Assembly: GCF_030733265.1 (NCBI RefSeq)
Contig: NZ_JASHJI010000014.1
Span: 62,001 to 126,000, forward strand
Direction: 5' to 3'
DNA: 64,000 bases
Origin: Roseibium sp. MMSF_3412
Lineage (GTDB): Bacteria > Pseudomonadota > Alphaproteobacteria > Rhizobiales > Stappiaceae
The first letter of the stretch is position 1. The number at the start of each line of letters is the position of its first letter. The notes beneath the pieces are model-generated. The model had not been told where the DNA came from. It made no database searches and worked only from the letters and a program-made list of their open reading frames with translations. A program made the position numbers and the translations under genes. Of the stretch, positions 31,424 to 40,275 are shown piece by piece.

Positions 31424-34315
31424 ATGCTTAGGAAAAAGACCAATGGGGTTGCGCGACGCCCCCAGGGTGCAAGTATCCTTAGAGACGCTGCACACAAATC
31501 GGTAGACCGCCGGACATTCCTGAAGGGATCCGGTGTCGCCGCAGGTGGCCTGGCCGCCATTACCGCTACTGGCGGTACCGTTACACAGGCACAGGCCCAG
31601 TCTGCGGACGAAGCCGTCAATCTCGTAAAATCCGTCTGCACACACTGCTCCGTCGGCTGCACCGTGATCGCCGAAGTGAAGAATGGCGTGTGGACCGGCC
31701 AGGAGCCGGGATGGGACAGCCCCTTCAACCTCGGTGCGCATTGCGCCAAGGGCGCCGCGGTCCGCGAACACGCCCATGGCGAGCGCCGGCTGAAGTACCC
31801 GATGAAGAAAGAGGGCGGCGAGTGGAAGCGCGTCAGCTGGGATGAGGCGATCAACGCCATCGGCGACCAGATGATGCAGATCCGCGAGGAAAGCGGACCG
31901 GACAGCGTCTACTGGCTCGGCTCGGCGAAGCACAACAACGAACAGGCCTACCTGTTCCGCAAGTTTGCCGCCTACTGGGGTACGAACAACGTCGACCACC
32001 AGGCCCGTATCTGTCACTCGACAACGGTTGCCGGCGTAGCCAACACATGGGGCTACGGCGCCATGACCAACAGCTACAACGACATCCACAATTCCAAGGC
32101 CATCTTCATCATCGGCGGCAATCCGGCTGAAGCTCACCCGGTTTCGCTGCTGCACGTGCTGCGGGCCAAGGAGCAGAACAACGCTCCGGTGATCGTGTGC
32201 GATCCGCGCTTCACGCGCACCGCCGCCCACGCCGATGAATATGTGCGTTTCCGTCCCGGCACGGACGTGGCCCTGATCTGGGGCATTCTCTGGCACATTT
32301 TCGACAATGGCTGGGAAGACAAGGAATTCATCCGCACCCGTGTCTGGGGCATGGACCAGATCCGCGAAGAAGTCGCCAGGTGGACGCCTGACGAAGTCGA
32401 GCGTGTGACCGGTACCCCGGAAAGCCAGCTGAAGCGCGTCGCGCGGACGCTCGCCAACAACCGTCCGGGCACCGTGATCTGGTGCATGGGCGGTACCCAG
32501 CACACCAACGGCAACAACAACACGCGTGCCTACTGCGTGCTGCAGCTTGCCCTCGGCAACATGGGCACCACCGGTGGCGGAACCAACATCTTCCGCGGCC
32601 ACGACAACGTTCAGGGCGCGACCGACCTTGGCGTTCTCAGCCACACCCTGCCTGGCTACTATGGCCTGAGCGCAGGTGCGTGGGGCCACTGGGCCCGTGT
32701 CTGGGATGAAGATCCGGACTGGCTGAAAGCCCAGTTTGCGACCGTGAAAGGCGCTGACGGCAAGGAAAAGAGCCTTCAGAACCTCACCGGTATCCCGGTC
32801 AGCCGCTGGATCGACGGCGTTCTGGAAGATCCGGCAAATACCGATCAGCCGAACTCTGTCCGCGCGATGGTTCTCTGGGGTCACGCCCCGAACTCGCAGA
32901 CCCGCATGACGGAAATGAAAACCGCGATGGAAAAGCTGGATATGCTGGTCGTGATCGACCCCTATCCGACGGTTTCCGCGGTGCTTCATGACCGGACCGA
33001 CGGCGTCTACCTGCTGCCGGCGTGTACGCAGTTCGAGACCCGTGGTTCCGTGACCGCGTCGAACCGCTCGCTGCAGTGGCGCGACAAGGTCGTCGAGCCT
33101 CTGTTCGAAAGTCTGCCGGACGAGGTCATCATGGCCAAGTTCGCAAACAAGTTCGGCTGGGGCGACAGGCTGTTCCGCAACATCGAAATGGACGATCCGG
33201 AAACACCGAACGTCGAAAGCATCACCCGCGAATTCAACAGCGGGCTGTGGACGATCGGCTATACCGGGCAGTCGCCTGAGCGCATCAAGTCGCACATGGC
33301 GAACCAGCATACGTTCGACCGCACAACGCTGCAGGCTGTTGGCGGACCGAATGACGGCGAATACTACGGTATGCCGTGGCCTTGCTGGGGCACCGCCGAC
33401 ATGAAGCACCCGGGCACACCCAACCTTTACGACATGTCCAAACCTGTCGCTGACGGCGGTCTGTGTTTCCGTGCACGCTTCGGCGTCGAGCGGGACGGCG
33501 ACAACCTGCTTGCCGACGGTGTCTCGAACCCCGGTTCGGAAATTCAGGACGGTTATCCCGAGTTCACGATGCAGATGCTCATGGACCTTGGCTGGGATGG
33601 CGATCTGACCGACGAGGAACGGGCATCGATCGAAGCGGTTGCCGGGCCGAAAACGAACTGGAAGACCGACCTTTCCGGCGGCATCCAGCGCGTTGCGATC
33701 AAGCACGGCTGTGCACCCTTCGGTAACGCGAAGGCCCGCGCCGTCGTCTGGACGTTCCCGGATCCGGTGCCGCTGCACCGCGAGCCGCTTTACACCAACC
33801 GCCGCGATCTGGTGGCCGACTATCCGACCTACGAGGACCGGAAGTTCTACCGCCTGCCGACGCTCTATGCCTCTATCCAGAAGCAGGACTTCTCGAAGGA
33901 TTATCCAATCATTCTGACGTCCGGCCGCCTGGTGGAATATGAGGGTGGTGGTGATGAGACACGGTCCAACCCGTGGCTCGCCGAACTTCAGCAGGATATG
34001 TTCGTTGAGATCAATCCTCGCGATGCCAACAACCTGGGTGTGCGCGATGGTGCGCAGGTCTGGGTCGAAGGCCCTGAAGGCGGCAAGGTGAAAGTCATGG
34101 CAATGGTGACCGAGCGGGTCGGAGAAGGCGTTGCCTTCATGCCGTTCCACTTCGGTGGTCATTACCAGGGTGAGGATCTGAGGTCCAAGTATCCGAAAGG
34201 TGCCGACCCCTATGTCCTTGGCGAAAGCTGTAACACCGCTCAGACGTATGGCTACGACTCAGTGACCCAGATGCAGGAGACGAAAGCGACTCTCTGCAAG
34301 ATCTCGGCCGCGTAA
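31424..34315 (+). CDS. fdhA: Formate dehydrogenase catalytic subunit (molybdopterin, Tat-exported)
   Basis: A 963-residue molybdopterin oxidoreductase that oxidises formate to CO2 in the periplasm. A Tat signal (R29-R30-TFLKG) precedes a [4Fe-4S] site formed by C72, C75, C79 and C107. The metal ligand is cysteine C197 in QARICHSTT, followed by the usual histidine; it is Cys, not selenocysteine. The C-terminal molybdopterin domain holds LTSGRLVEYEGGGDETRSNPW and MPFHFGGHYQGEDL. A TorD chaperone gene precedes it, and beta and gamma subunits follow. The nearby tungstate importer suggests the active-site metal may be tungsten (inference). Confidence 0.95.
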   Translation: MLRKKTNGVARRPQGASILRDAAHKSVDRRTFLKGSGVAAGGLAAITATGGTVTQAQAQSADEAVNLVKSVCTHCSVGCTVIAEVKNGVWTGQEPGWDSPFNLGAHCAKGAAVREHAHGERRLKYPMKKEGGEWKRVSWDEAINAIGDQMMQIREESGPDSVYWLGSAKHNNEQAYLFRKFAAYWGTNNVDHQARICHSTTVAGVANTWGYGAMTNSYNDIHNSKAIFIIGGNPAEAHPVSLLHVLRAKEQNNAPVIVCDPRFTRTAAHADEYVRFRPGTDVALIWGILWHIFDNGWEDKEFIRTRVWGMDQIREEVARWTPDEVERVTGTPESQLKRVARTLANNRPGTVIWCMGGTQHTNGNNNTRAYCVLQLALGNMGTTGGGTNIFRGHDNVQGATDLGVLSHTLPGYYGLSAGAWGHWARVWDEDPDWLKAQFATVKGADGKEKSLQNLTGIPVSRWIDGVLEDPANTDQPNSVRAMVLWGHAPNSQTRMTEMKTAMEKLDMLVVIDPYPTVSAVLHDRTDGVYLLPACTQFETRGSVTASNRSLQWRDKVVEPLFESLPDEVIMAKFANKFGWGDRLFRNIEMDDPETPNVESITREFNSGLWTIGYTGQSPERIKSHMANQHTFDRTTLQAVGGPNDGEYYGMPWPCWGTADMKHPGTPNLYDMSKPVADGGLCFRARFGVERDGDNLLADGVSNPGSEIQDGYPEFTMQMLMDLGWDGDLTDEERASIEAVAGPKTNWKTDLSGGIQRVAIKHGCAPFGNAKARAVVWTFPDPVPLHREPLYTNRRDLVADYPTYEDRKFYRLPTLYASIQKQDFSKDYPIILTSGRLVEYEGGGDETRSNPWLAELQQDMFVEINPRDANNLGVRDGAQVWVEGPEGGKVKVMAMVTERVGEGVAFMPFHFGGHYQGEDLRSKYPKGADPYVLGESCNTAQTYGYDSVTQMQETKATLCKISAA

Positions 34316-34327
34316 GGAGGAGACGCA

Positions 34328-34924
34328 ATGGCTGCAAGAGCAAAATTCCTTTGTGACGCTGAGCGATGCATTGAGTGCAATGCCTGTGTCACGGCTTGCA
34401 AAAACGAAAATGAAGTGCCGTGGGGGATCAATCGCCGCCGGGTCGTGACCATCAATGATGGCAGCCCGGGCGAACGGTCGATCTCCGTGGCCTGCATGCA
34501 CTGTTCGGACGCACCCTGCATGGCGGTGTGCCCGGTCGATTGTTTCTACCAGAACGAAGAAGGTGTGGTTCTTCACTCGAAGGACCTGTGCATTGGCTGC
34601 GGCTACTGCTTCTACGCCTGTCCGTTCGGCGCCCCGCAGTTCCCGCAAGCCGGGAACTTCGGATCGCGTGGCAAGATGGACAAATGCACCTTCTGTGCAG
34701 GTGGTCCGGAAGAAAACAACTCGACTGCCGAACGCGCGAAATACGGTGCGAACCGTATTGCAGAAGGCAAGCTGCCGCTTTGCGCGGAAATGTGCTCCAC
34801 CAAGGCCCTGCTTGCAGGTGATGGCGACGTCGTGTCCGCTATCTACCGTGAGCGCGTGGTTGCCCGTGGCTTCGGCTCCGGCGCCTGGGGCTGGGGCTCC
34901 GCCTACGGTCAAAGGGGCGGGTAA
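34328..34924 (+). CDS. fdhB: Formate dehydrogenase iron-sulfur (beta) subunit
   Basis: A 198-residue electron-transfer subunit with four [4Fe-4S] cysteine groups: CIECNACVTAC, CMHCSDAPCMAVCP, CIGCGYCFYACPFG and CTFCAGG...CAEMC. It passes electrons from the catalytic subunit to the membrane cytochrome b. It has no signal of its own and is expected to be carried through Tat by the catalytic subunit. It lacks the C-terminal membrane anchor of E. coli FdnH/FdoH, like the shorter FDH3-type beta subunits. It starts 12 bases after the alpha subunit with AAGGAGGAG. A hairpin at 34997-35016 separates it from the gamma gene. Confidence 0.94.
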   Translation: MAARAKFLCDAERCIECNACVTACKNENEVPWGINRRRVVTINDGSPGERSISVACMHCSDAPCMAVCPVDCFYQNEEGVVLHSKDLCIGCGYCFYACPFGAPQFPQAGNFGSRGKMDKCTFCAGGPEENNSTAERAKYGANRIAEGKLPLCAEMCSTKALLAGDGDVVSAIYRERVVARGFGSGAWGWGSAYGQRGG

Positions 34925-34996
34925 ACCGGAATGGATCCGGCGGCGGTGGAGAACCTTTGCCGCCGGAACATCCCGGTCCCTCTTGAAATCTGAACG

Positions 34997-35016
34997 GGGC
35001 GGCAGACATGCCGCCC
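34997..35016 (+). terminator. Hairpin between beta and gamma subunit genes
   Basis: GGGCGGCA (34997-35004) pairs perfectly with TGCCGCCC (35009-35016) around GACA, followed by TCTTCATCT. The tail is only moderately T-rich, so it probably attenuates or protects rather than fully stops transcription. A second inverted repeat, CCGGCGG/CCGCCGG, lies just upstream (about 34938-34967). Confidence 0.55.
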
Positions 35017-35065
35017 TCTTCATCTCTGCTAGGCTCTACGCTGCACAAGGAATGAGGATCCGGCT

Positions 35066-36286
35066 ATGAAACGCTTGGTTTTGGCTGTTGTTGTTTTGCT
35101 GGCATTTCTGTCCCCGGCACTTGCCCAGGAACAGCCCCAGGAGCCACCGCAGGCCGATCGGAGCGCGACCGGAGGCGCGCAGACGCTCGAAGACATCATG
35201 AAGCGTCAGCGCGGCGAGGCGGTCGATTACGATTTCAGGCGCAACGCCACCGGGGACCCGAACTCGGCAGCCGGCATGACCAATCAGCTGGGAACACTGG
35301 GCGGGGTGTCCGATCCCGAACTCTGGCGCGCCCTGCGCTTCGGGTCTGCCGATATCACGGTTTCGTCCGGCGGCAAGGAAGCCACCGTGCTGATGCAGGA
35401 CGGGGGGATGCGCTGGCTTGAGATCCGCAACGGACCATTGAAGACCTACGGTGCCTATCTGCTTGCCGGCACGCTTGCCTTCCTCCTCCTGTTCTATCTG
35501 CTCCGCGGCCGGATCCGGATCGACGGCGAAAAGACCGGCCAGACAATTACCCGCTTCAAGATGATCGAAAGATTCGGGCACTGGCTGCTCGCCGGCAGTT
35601 TCATTTTGCTGGCTGTGACGGGTCTGATCGTTCTCTTCGGGCGGATCGCCATCATTCCGCTGCTCGGCAAGGATGCCTATGCCCCGATCGCGCTGGCGTC
35701 CAAGTGGGTCCACAACAACGTTTCCTGGGCATTCATGCTCGGTCTCTTGATGATTTTCGTCATGTGGGTGGTGCACAACATACCGAACAAGACGGACCTG
35801 AAATGGATCGCGGTCGGCGGCGGACTGCTGAAAAAAGGCGTTCATCCTCCAGCGAAGAAATTCAACTTCGGTCAGAAAATGATCTTCTGGGGCGTGATTG
35901 TTCTCGGTGCATCGATTTCCGCCTCGGGCATCTCGCTGTTGTTCCCGTTCGATTTCCCGATGTTCGCCAAGACCTTCGAAATCCTGAACAATCTCGGGCT
36001 GCCGCAGTTGGTCGGGCTCGGTACCCTGCCGACCGAACTCGCGCCTCACGAGGAAATGCAATACGCCCAGCTCTGGCACACGATCGTGGCCTTCCTGATG
36101 ATCGCGATGATCCTGGCGCATATCTATATCGGGTCGGTGGGCATGGAAGGTGCCTATGATGCCATGGGATCCGGCGAGGTCGAGCTGCAGTGGGCGCGTG
36201 AGCACCACGGGCTGTGGGTCAAGGAAGTCGAAGAGGCACAGCAAAAGTCCGAAGCCCCGACCAAAAACGCGGTTCCTGCTGAGTAG
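35066..36286 (+). CDS. fdhC: Formate dehydrogenase cytochrome b (gamma) subunit
   Basis: A 406-residue membrane subunit. Residues 1-21 are a signal peptide (LAVVVLLAFLSPALA). A roughly 110-residue periplasmic part follows, then four or five transmembrane helices from about residue 128. Histidines placed for heme b are in ERFGHWLLAG, SKWVHNNVSW and QLWHTIVAFL, and MWVVHNIPNK follows the second core helix, as in the cytochrome b561-like FDH gamma family. It passes electrons to the quinone pool. The extra N-terminal periplasmic domain is usual for the FDH3-type gamma subunit of proteobacteria. Confidence 0.93.
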   Translation: MKRLVLAVVVLLAFLSPALAQEQPQEPPQADRSATGGAQTLEDIMKRQRGEAVDYDFRRNATGDPNSAAGMTNQLGTLGGVSDPELWRALRFGSADITVSSGGKEATVLMQDGGMRWLEIRNGPLKTYGAYLLAGTLAFLLLFYLLRGRIRIDGEKTGQTITRFKMIERFGHWLLAGSFILLAVTGLIVLFGRIAIIPLLGKDAYAPIALASKWVHNNVSWAFMLGLLMIFVMWVVHNIPNKTDLKWIAVGGGLLKKGVHPPAKKFNFGQKMIFWGVIVLGASISASGISLLFPFDFPMFAKTFEILNNLGLPQLVGLGTLPTELAPHEEMQYAQLWHTIVAFLMIAMILAHIYIGSVGMEGAYDAMGSGEVELQWAREHHGLWVKEVEEAQQKSEAPTKNAVPAE

Positions 36287-36482
36287 GGCAGAAACGGTGG
36301 TTCTGGGTTTGAAATCCGCCTCGGTGTTTTTCCGGCGAAACAAAGTGCAGAGCCGGGGCCAGGTTCCTGGCCCGGCTAGCATTGCGGTTTCCGGGTGGCT
36401 GCGCGGCTCTGACGGCGCTTGGTCTGCCGTTCGGGACGCGCTTGGGCCCCGGATCTCTGCGAGGTCGTCCGGGGCGGTGGCC

Positions 36483-37790
36483 ATGTTCCTGTCCCTGTTT
36501 GTCTTCGATCCCTCATCCGCCGCCGATTTCGAGACGCTCAAGGGGCATGGCGGCCCCGTCATGGACATCACGGTGTCCAGAGACAGCGGACGTGTGGCAA
36601 CGGCAAGTTTCGACAATGCGGTCGGGGTCTGGTCGGGCCGGGAACCGGACTGGCTGGACGGACACGAAGCCGCGGTCAAGGTGGTGCGCTTCGTCAACGA
36701 CGATCTCGTGGTGTCGGCCGGCGACGACAACGCCCTGATCCTGTGGAACCTTGAAGACGGCTCGCAGAAAAAGCTTGAAGGCCACACGGCGAAGGTCATG
36801 GGACTCGCGGTGTCTCCGGACCGCACGATGATCGCCAGCGCAAGCTGGGATGCGAAAATCGGCCTGTGGCCGGTAGATGGCGGCGCACCGACATTCCTGA
36901 GCGGTCACAGTGCCGGCGTGAACAAGGTCGCGTTCTCAGCGGACGGGGCCTGGCTCTACTCTGCCTCCGTCGACGGCTCCATCATACTCTGGGACGTTGC
37001 CGCCAAGGCCGAAAAACGGGTCATCGTCCGAAACGGCTTCGGTGTGAACGTGCTGGCACTCGGTGGCAAGAACAGCAACGAGACCTGGGTGGCCTACGGG
37101 TCGCAGGATGGTGTCACCCGCATAGTTGACATTGAAACCGGTGACCGGCTGCACGATTTCACGCTGGAGCGGCGGCCCATTCTCGCCATGTCTCTCAGCG
37201 AGGACGGCAAACGGCTGGCGACCGGAGACGGGCATGGCTTTATCACCGTTTTTGACACGGAATCATGGTCGATTGAGTCCGACTTCAAAGCCGCCCTGAA
37301 GGGACCGATCTGGGCGCTCGCCTTTTCAAAGGATGGCGAAGTTCTGCATGCCGGCGGGATCGAGGATATCGTCTATTCCTGGCCTGTTGCCGGTCTTGGA
37401 AAGTTCGATCCGATGGCGAAGGAAACGCCCAATTTCCTGCGCAAGCCTGAACAGATGTCCAACGGCGAACGGCAGTTTGCGCGCAAATGTTCCATATGCC
37501 ACGCCCTGACGGAGGGCAGTGCGCGCAAGGCGGGACCAAGCCTTTATGAGGTGTTCGGACGACGCGCGGGGACGCTGCCGGACTACCCCTATTCGAAAAC
37601 CCTGACCGGGTCTGATATAGTCTGGACCGAGGAGACGATCGACCAGCTGTTTCTGGATGGCCCGGATCACTTCATCCCCGGTTCGAAAATGCCGATGCAG
37701 GTGATCGCCAAGCCCGAGGACCGGACCGACCTGGTCAATTATCTGAAAGCGGCGGCCGGCTCGCAAAACAAGAACGGAGAAACACAATGA
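36483..37790 (+). CDS. WD40-repeat protein with C-terminal cytochrome c domain
   Basis: About 435 residues. FETLKGHGGPVMDITVSRDSGRVATASFDNAVGVW opens a seven-bladed WD40 propeller (repeats about every 40 residues to about 310), followed by a class I cytochrome c domain with heme site CSICHALTEG and GTLPDYPYSK, ending GSKMPMQV (likely axial Met). The start is uncertain: the frame is open far upstream inside the gamma gene, and I use the ATG at 36483, which gives only a short hydrophobic leader (MFLSLFVFDPSSAA); GTG 36477 or a start further up could give a better signal. Probably a periplasmic electron-transfer partner of the formate dehydrogenase. Confidence 0.8.
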   Translation: MFLSLFVFDPSSAADFETLKGHGGPVMDITVSRDSGRVATASFDNAVGVWSGREPDWLDGHEAAVKVVRFVNDDLVVSAGDDNALILWNLEDGSQKKLEGHTAKVMGLAVSPDRTMIASASWDAKIGLWPVDGGAPTFLSGHSAGVNKVAFSADGAWLYSASVDGSIILWDVAAKAEKRVIVRNGFGVNVLALGGKNSNETWVAYGSQDGVTRIVDIETGDRLHDFTLERRPILAMSLSEDGKRLATGDGHGFITVFDTESWSIESDFKAALKGPIWALAFSKDGEVLHAGGIEDIVYSWPVAGLGKFDPMAKETPNFLRKPEQMSNGERQFARKCSICHALTEGSARKAGPSLYEVFGRRAGTLPDYPYSKTLTGSDIVWTEETIDQLFLDGPDHFIPGSKMPMQVIAKPEDRTDLVNYLKAAAGSQNKNGETQ

Positions 37791-37915
37791 GAGCTATGTT
37801 GGCGGCCTTTGCCGCAATCGTGGTGATTTCGATCGGCGCGAGCCAGGTTCTCGACCGCGCAGGTTTCTCCAGCGCCGAACAGGGCAGCAGTTCCTCCGTA
37901 CGGCTGGGAGAGTAG
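37787..37915 (+). CDS. Small single-span membrane or secreted protein
   Basis: A 42-residue frame whose ATG overlaps the preceding TGA by 4 bases. It has an N-terminal hydrophobic segment (AMLAAFAAIVVISIGASQVL) and a Ser-rich polar tail. The tight coupling to the WD40-cytochrome gene argues that it is real. I recognise no family; it could be a membrane tether or accessory peptide for the cytochrome. Confidence 0.6.
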   Translation: MRAMLAAFAAIVVISIGASQVLDRAGFSSAEQGSSSSVRLGE

Positions 37916-37950
37916 ACCTGTCCCGCTGCCTGGCAGCAACACGTTACGCT

Positions 37951-38508
37951 TTACATCATCGCGCCTAGCGATTTTTCCGTGAAGACCCGGATATAGTCGC
38001 CGGGCGAAGAACCTGCCCAGAAGACCCACAGGCGATTGGGATTCTGACGGTCGACCCAGACCCGGTCGCCTGGCTCCAGCCCGCGCAGTTCGGTACTTAT
38101 GTAGTTCACATCGTTGTTCGCGAGGAAATCGGTTGCCGCCATCGTGTCCTGAAACGCGGCGATCCCCAGAACGGGTGCATCGAAGTCAACGTAGCCATAG
38201 TGGACGCCTGCAAAACTGTCGAAGAAGACATAGTGGCTTGCGATGGTTTCGCCTTGCCGGATGATGCCGTTGTCTCCTCCGAAATCGACCCTGATCGGTT
38301 CCGTCAGAACAATGTTCTGGTCCTCATCGAATGCGTAAAGATTGTCCGTGTTGAAGTTATCGGCACCGACGCTGAAAGGCGTACTCGTGTCCAGAAGAAC
38401 AAACTTGCCATTGCCGCGCTGATCGACGATTTCGCCGCCCAGAACGACGGCCATTGCGGGGCTTGCACAAATCAGCGCAAGACCTGCCGGGATGAGTTTC
38501 TTCAGCAT
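37951..38508 (-). CDS. Secreted hypothetical protein
   Basis: A 185-residue exported protein. The ATG at 38508 follows GGAGG and gives signal peptide LKKLIPAGLALICASPAMA. The mature part is beta-rich with repeated Asp/Asn-Gly turns, including GADNFNTDNLYAFDEDQN, then VDFDAPVLGIAAFQDTMAATDFLANN and a C-terminal RVWVDRQNPNRLWVFWAGSSPGDYIRVF. Similar sequences occur among PEP-CTERM-associated or calcium-binding surface proteins, but there is no C-terminal sorting motif here. An upstream extension to 38577 is rejected. It converges on the FDH-side genes and seems functionally separate. Confidence 0.75.
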   Translation of the reverse strand: MLKKLIPAGLALICASPAMAVVLGGEIVDQRGNGKFVLLDTSTPFSVGADNFNTDNLYAFDEDQNIVLTEPIRVDFGGDNGIIRQGETIASHYVFFDSFAGVHYGYVDFDAPVLGIAAFQDTMAATDFLANNDVNYISTELRGLEPGDRVWVDRQNPNRLWVFWAGSSPGDYIRVFTEKSLGAMM

Positions 38509-38623
38509 GCCGCCTCCAACCAGAATGGAAGCAGCATGCCGTATCGGCGCGGACGTCAACAAGCGCGAACCGGTCACAGTCTCGTGTACGAAGCTGGCTC
38601 CGCTCCGGTCGGTTCAACCGATG

Positions 38624-39460
38624 TCAGCTGGAGCCGTCATTGGCATTCGGGAAGAACAGCTGCTGGCCGTCGACCGTGTAATCCGCGATTGCCGCCTGGC
38701 CTTCTTTTGACAGCAGCCAGTCGGCGAACACCTGGCCCATTTCGGCCTTCACGTGCGGATGCACCTCGGGGTTCACCACGATCACGCCGTACTGGTTGAA
38801 CATTCGCGGATCACCTTCAACCATGATTTCGTGCGTCGCCTTGTTTCCAAAAGCGATCCAAGTCGCCCGGTCTGTCATGACATAGGCATCCATGCCGATG
38901 GCGGTGTTCAACGTGGATCCCATGCCTGACCCGGTTTCCCGGTACCAGGTCCCCGACGAAGCGGCTGCATCAATGTTCGCGGCTTTCCAGAGCCGGAGCT
39001 CCGCCTTGTGTGTGCCGCTGTCGTCACCGCGCGAGGCGAACGGCGTCTCGCTCTCCGCGATCTTTGGCAAAGCGTCGATCGCGTCACGGCTGCCCCTGAT
39101 ACCAGCCGGGTCGGAGGCGGGCCCGACAATCACGAAGTCATTATACATGACATCGGCGCGGGAGATGCCGAACCCGTCGGCAACGAATTTTTCTTCGGAC
39201 GGCTTTGAATGGACCAGAAGCACGTCGCCGTCTCCATTGACGGCATTGCGGATCGCCTGACCCGTGCCGACAGCGACAACCCGGACTTCGATCCCGGTCT
39301 TGTCCCGAAAGGCGGGAAGAATATGGTCGAAAAGGCCTGAATTCTGGGTCGACGTGGTCGATTGAATGATGATGAACTTCTCATCGGCAATCGAGGCGGA
39401 GACAGTTACCGCCGCGAGAACAATGGTTGCGAGCGCAAGGCTCATCAGGCGTCTGATCAA
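38624..39460 (-). CDS. tupA: Tungstate ABC transporter substrate-binding protein
   Basis: A 278-residue periplasmic protein with a signal peptide ending VSASIADE. The sequence IIIQSTTSTQNSGLFDHILPAF carries the TTST(Q/D)xSGL motif of tungstate-binding TupA. Further family segments are SRGDDSGTHKAELRLWK, GSGMGSTLNTAIGMDAYVMTDRATW and FADWLLSKEGQAAI. It is last in the tupB-tupC-tupA unit, overlapping tupC by 4 bases. TupA binds tungstate with much higher affinity than molybdate in characterised cases. Its place next to the formate dehydrogenase region suggests it supplies metal to that enzyme (inference). Confidence 0.93.
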   Translation of the reverse strand: MIRRLMSLALATIVLAAVTVSASIADEKFIIIQSTTSTQNSGLFDHILPAFRDKTGIEVRVVAVGTGQAIRNAVNGDGDVLLVHSKPSEEKFVADGFGISRADVMYNDFVIVGPASDPAGIRGSRDAIDALPKIAESETPFASRGDDSGTHKAELRLWKAANIDAAASSGTWYRETGSGMGSTLNTAIGMDAYVMTDRATWIAFGNKATHEIMVEGDPRMFNQYGVIVVNPEVHPHVKAEMGQVFADWLLSKEGQAAIADYTVDGQQLFFPNANDGSS

Positions 39461-40275
39461 AATGTCCTCCTGGAAGTTTCCGCCAGAGTTCGGGTGTTGG
39501 GACCAAGGTAAAGTCTGCCGTCATGCCATGCGCGTGCCGGTTCGCTTTGAGGGGTGTTCAGAACCTGATGGGCAGAACCGGTTTCCGCGACAACGCCATC
39601 CTGGAGAAAGATAACGTCCTCGCCGAGGCGATGCGCCTGACCTGTGTCATGGGTAACGAGAACGATCGTGACGCCGCGCGCATTTGCTTCCAGCACAAGG
39701 GTTTCGATCGCTGCGGTCGAGGCCGGATCGAGATTGGCCGTCGGCTCGTCGAGAAACAGGAGGTCGGGGTCACAGGCAAGCGCCCGGACCACCGCCAGCC
39801 GTTGCTGTTCTCCGCCGGAGAGAACGCGCGCGGGCCGTTTTGCAAGATGATCGAGACCGGCAGCGGCAAGGGCGTCGTCGATCTTCCTTGCACGCTCGGA
39901 ACCGCGCAGTCCACGCACCGACAGGGCAAATTTGAGATTGGCAAGAACGGACCGGCGCAACAGGACCGGGCGCTGAAACACCATGGCCTGCGCCTGCCGG
40001 ACCTGTTTTGTAAGCGGCTGTCCCTGCCATGAGATCATGCCTTGCTGCGGCTGGATCAGCCCGTGGAGCAATCGCAGAAGCAGGCTTTTGCCAGCGCCGT
40101 TCGGTCCCATGACAAGGGTTCGCGATCCTTTTCGGATCGACACATCGACACCATTCAGAAGCCGCTGGCCGCTTGCTTCGAACACAAGCCCGCGTGCTTC
40201 CAGAAGCGGCTCGGGTGTCAGCAACTGACGCGGAGCGGAGGGTGCGGCGGGCATATCGAAACCGGCGTCACGCAT
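39457..40275 (-). CDS. tupC: Tungstate ABC transporter ATP-binding protein
   Basis: A 272-residue ABC ATPase. Walker A is MGPNGAGKSLLL (near residue 56), the Q-loop sits in MVFQRPVLLRR, the signature is LSGGEQQRL, Walker B is LLFLDEPTANLD and the switch histidine is in LVTHDTGQAHRLG. It lies between the permease and TupA genes with overlaps on both sides (8 and 4 bases), which defines its partners. The first 20 residues are Pro/Ala-rich and the true start may be slightly downstream. Confidence 0.92.
   Translation of the reverse strand: MRDAGFDMPAAPSAPRQLLTPEPLLEARGLVFEASGQRLLNGVDVSIRKGSRTLVMGPNGAGKSLLLRLLHGLIQPQQGMISWQGQPLTKQVRQAQAMVFQRPVLLRRSVLANLKFALSVRGLRGSERARKIDDALAAAGLDHLAKRPARVLSGGEQQRLAVVRALACDPDLLFLDEPTANLDPASTAAIETLVLEANARGVTIVLVTHDTGQAHRLGEDVIFLQDGVVAETGSAHQVLNTPQSEPARAWHDGRLYLGPNTRTLAETSRRTF

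Noticed and set aside
31052-34162. Very long open frame on the minus strand opposite the formate dehydrogenase alpha gene
   Set aside because: It is a codon-bias shadow: the plus frame has all molybdoenzyme motifs, while the minus frame is Arg/His-rich with no family motif.
31424-34315. Selenocysteine formate dehydrogenase
   Set aside because: The metal-ligand position is a TGT cysteine codon (QARICH) and no in-frame TGA occurs.
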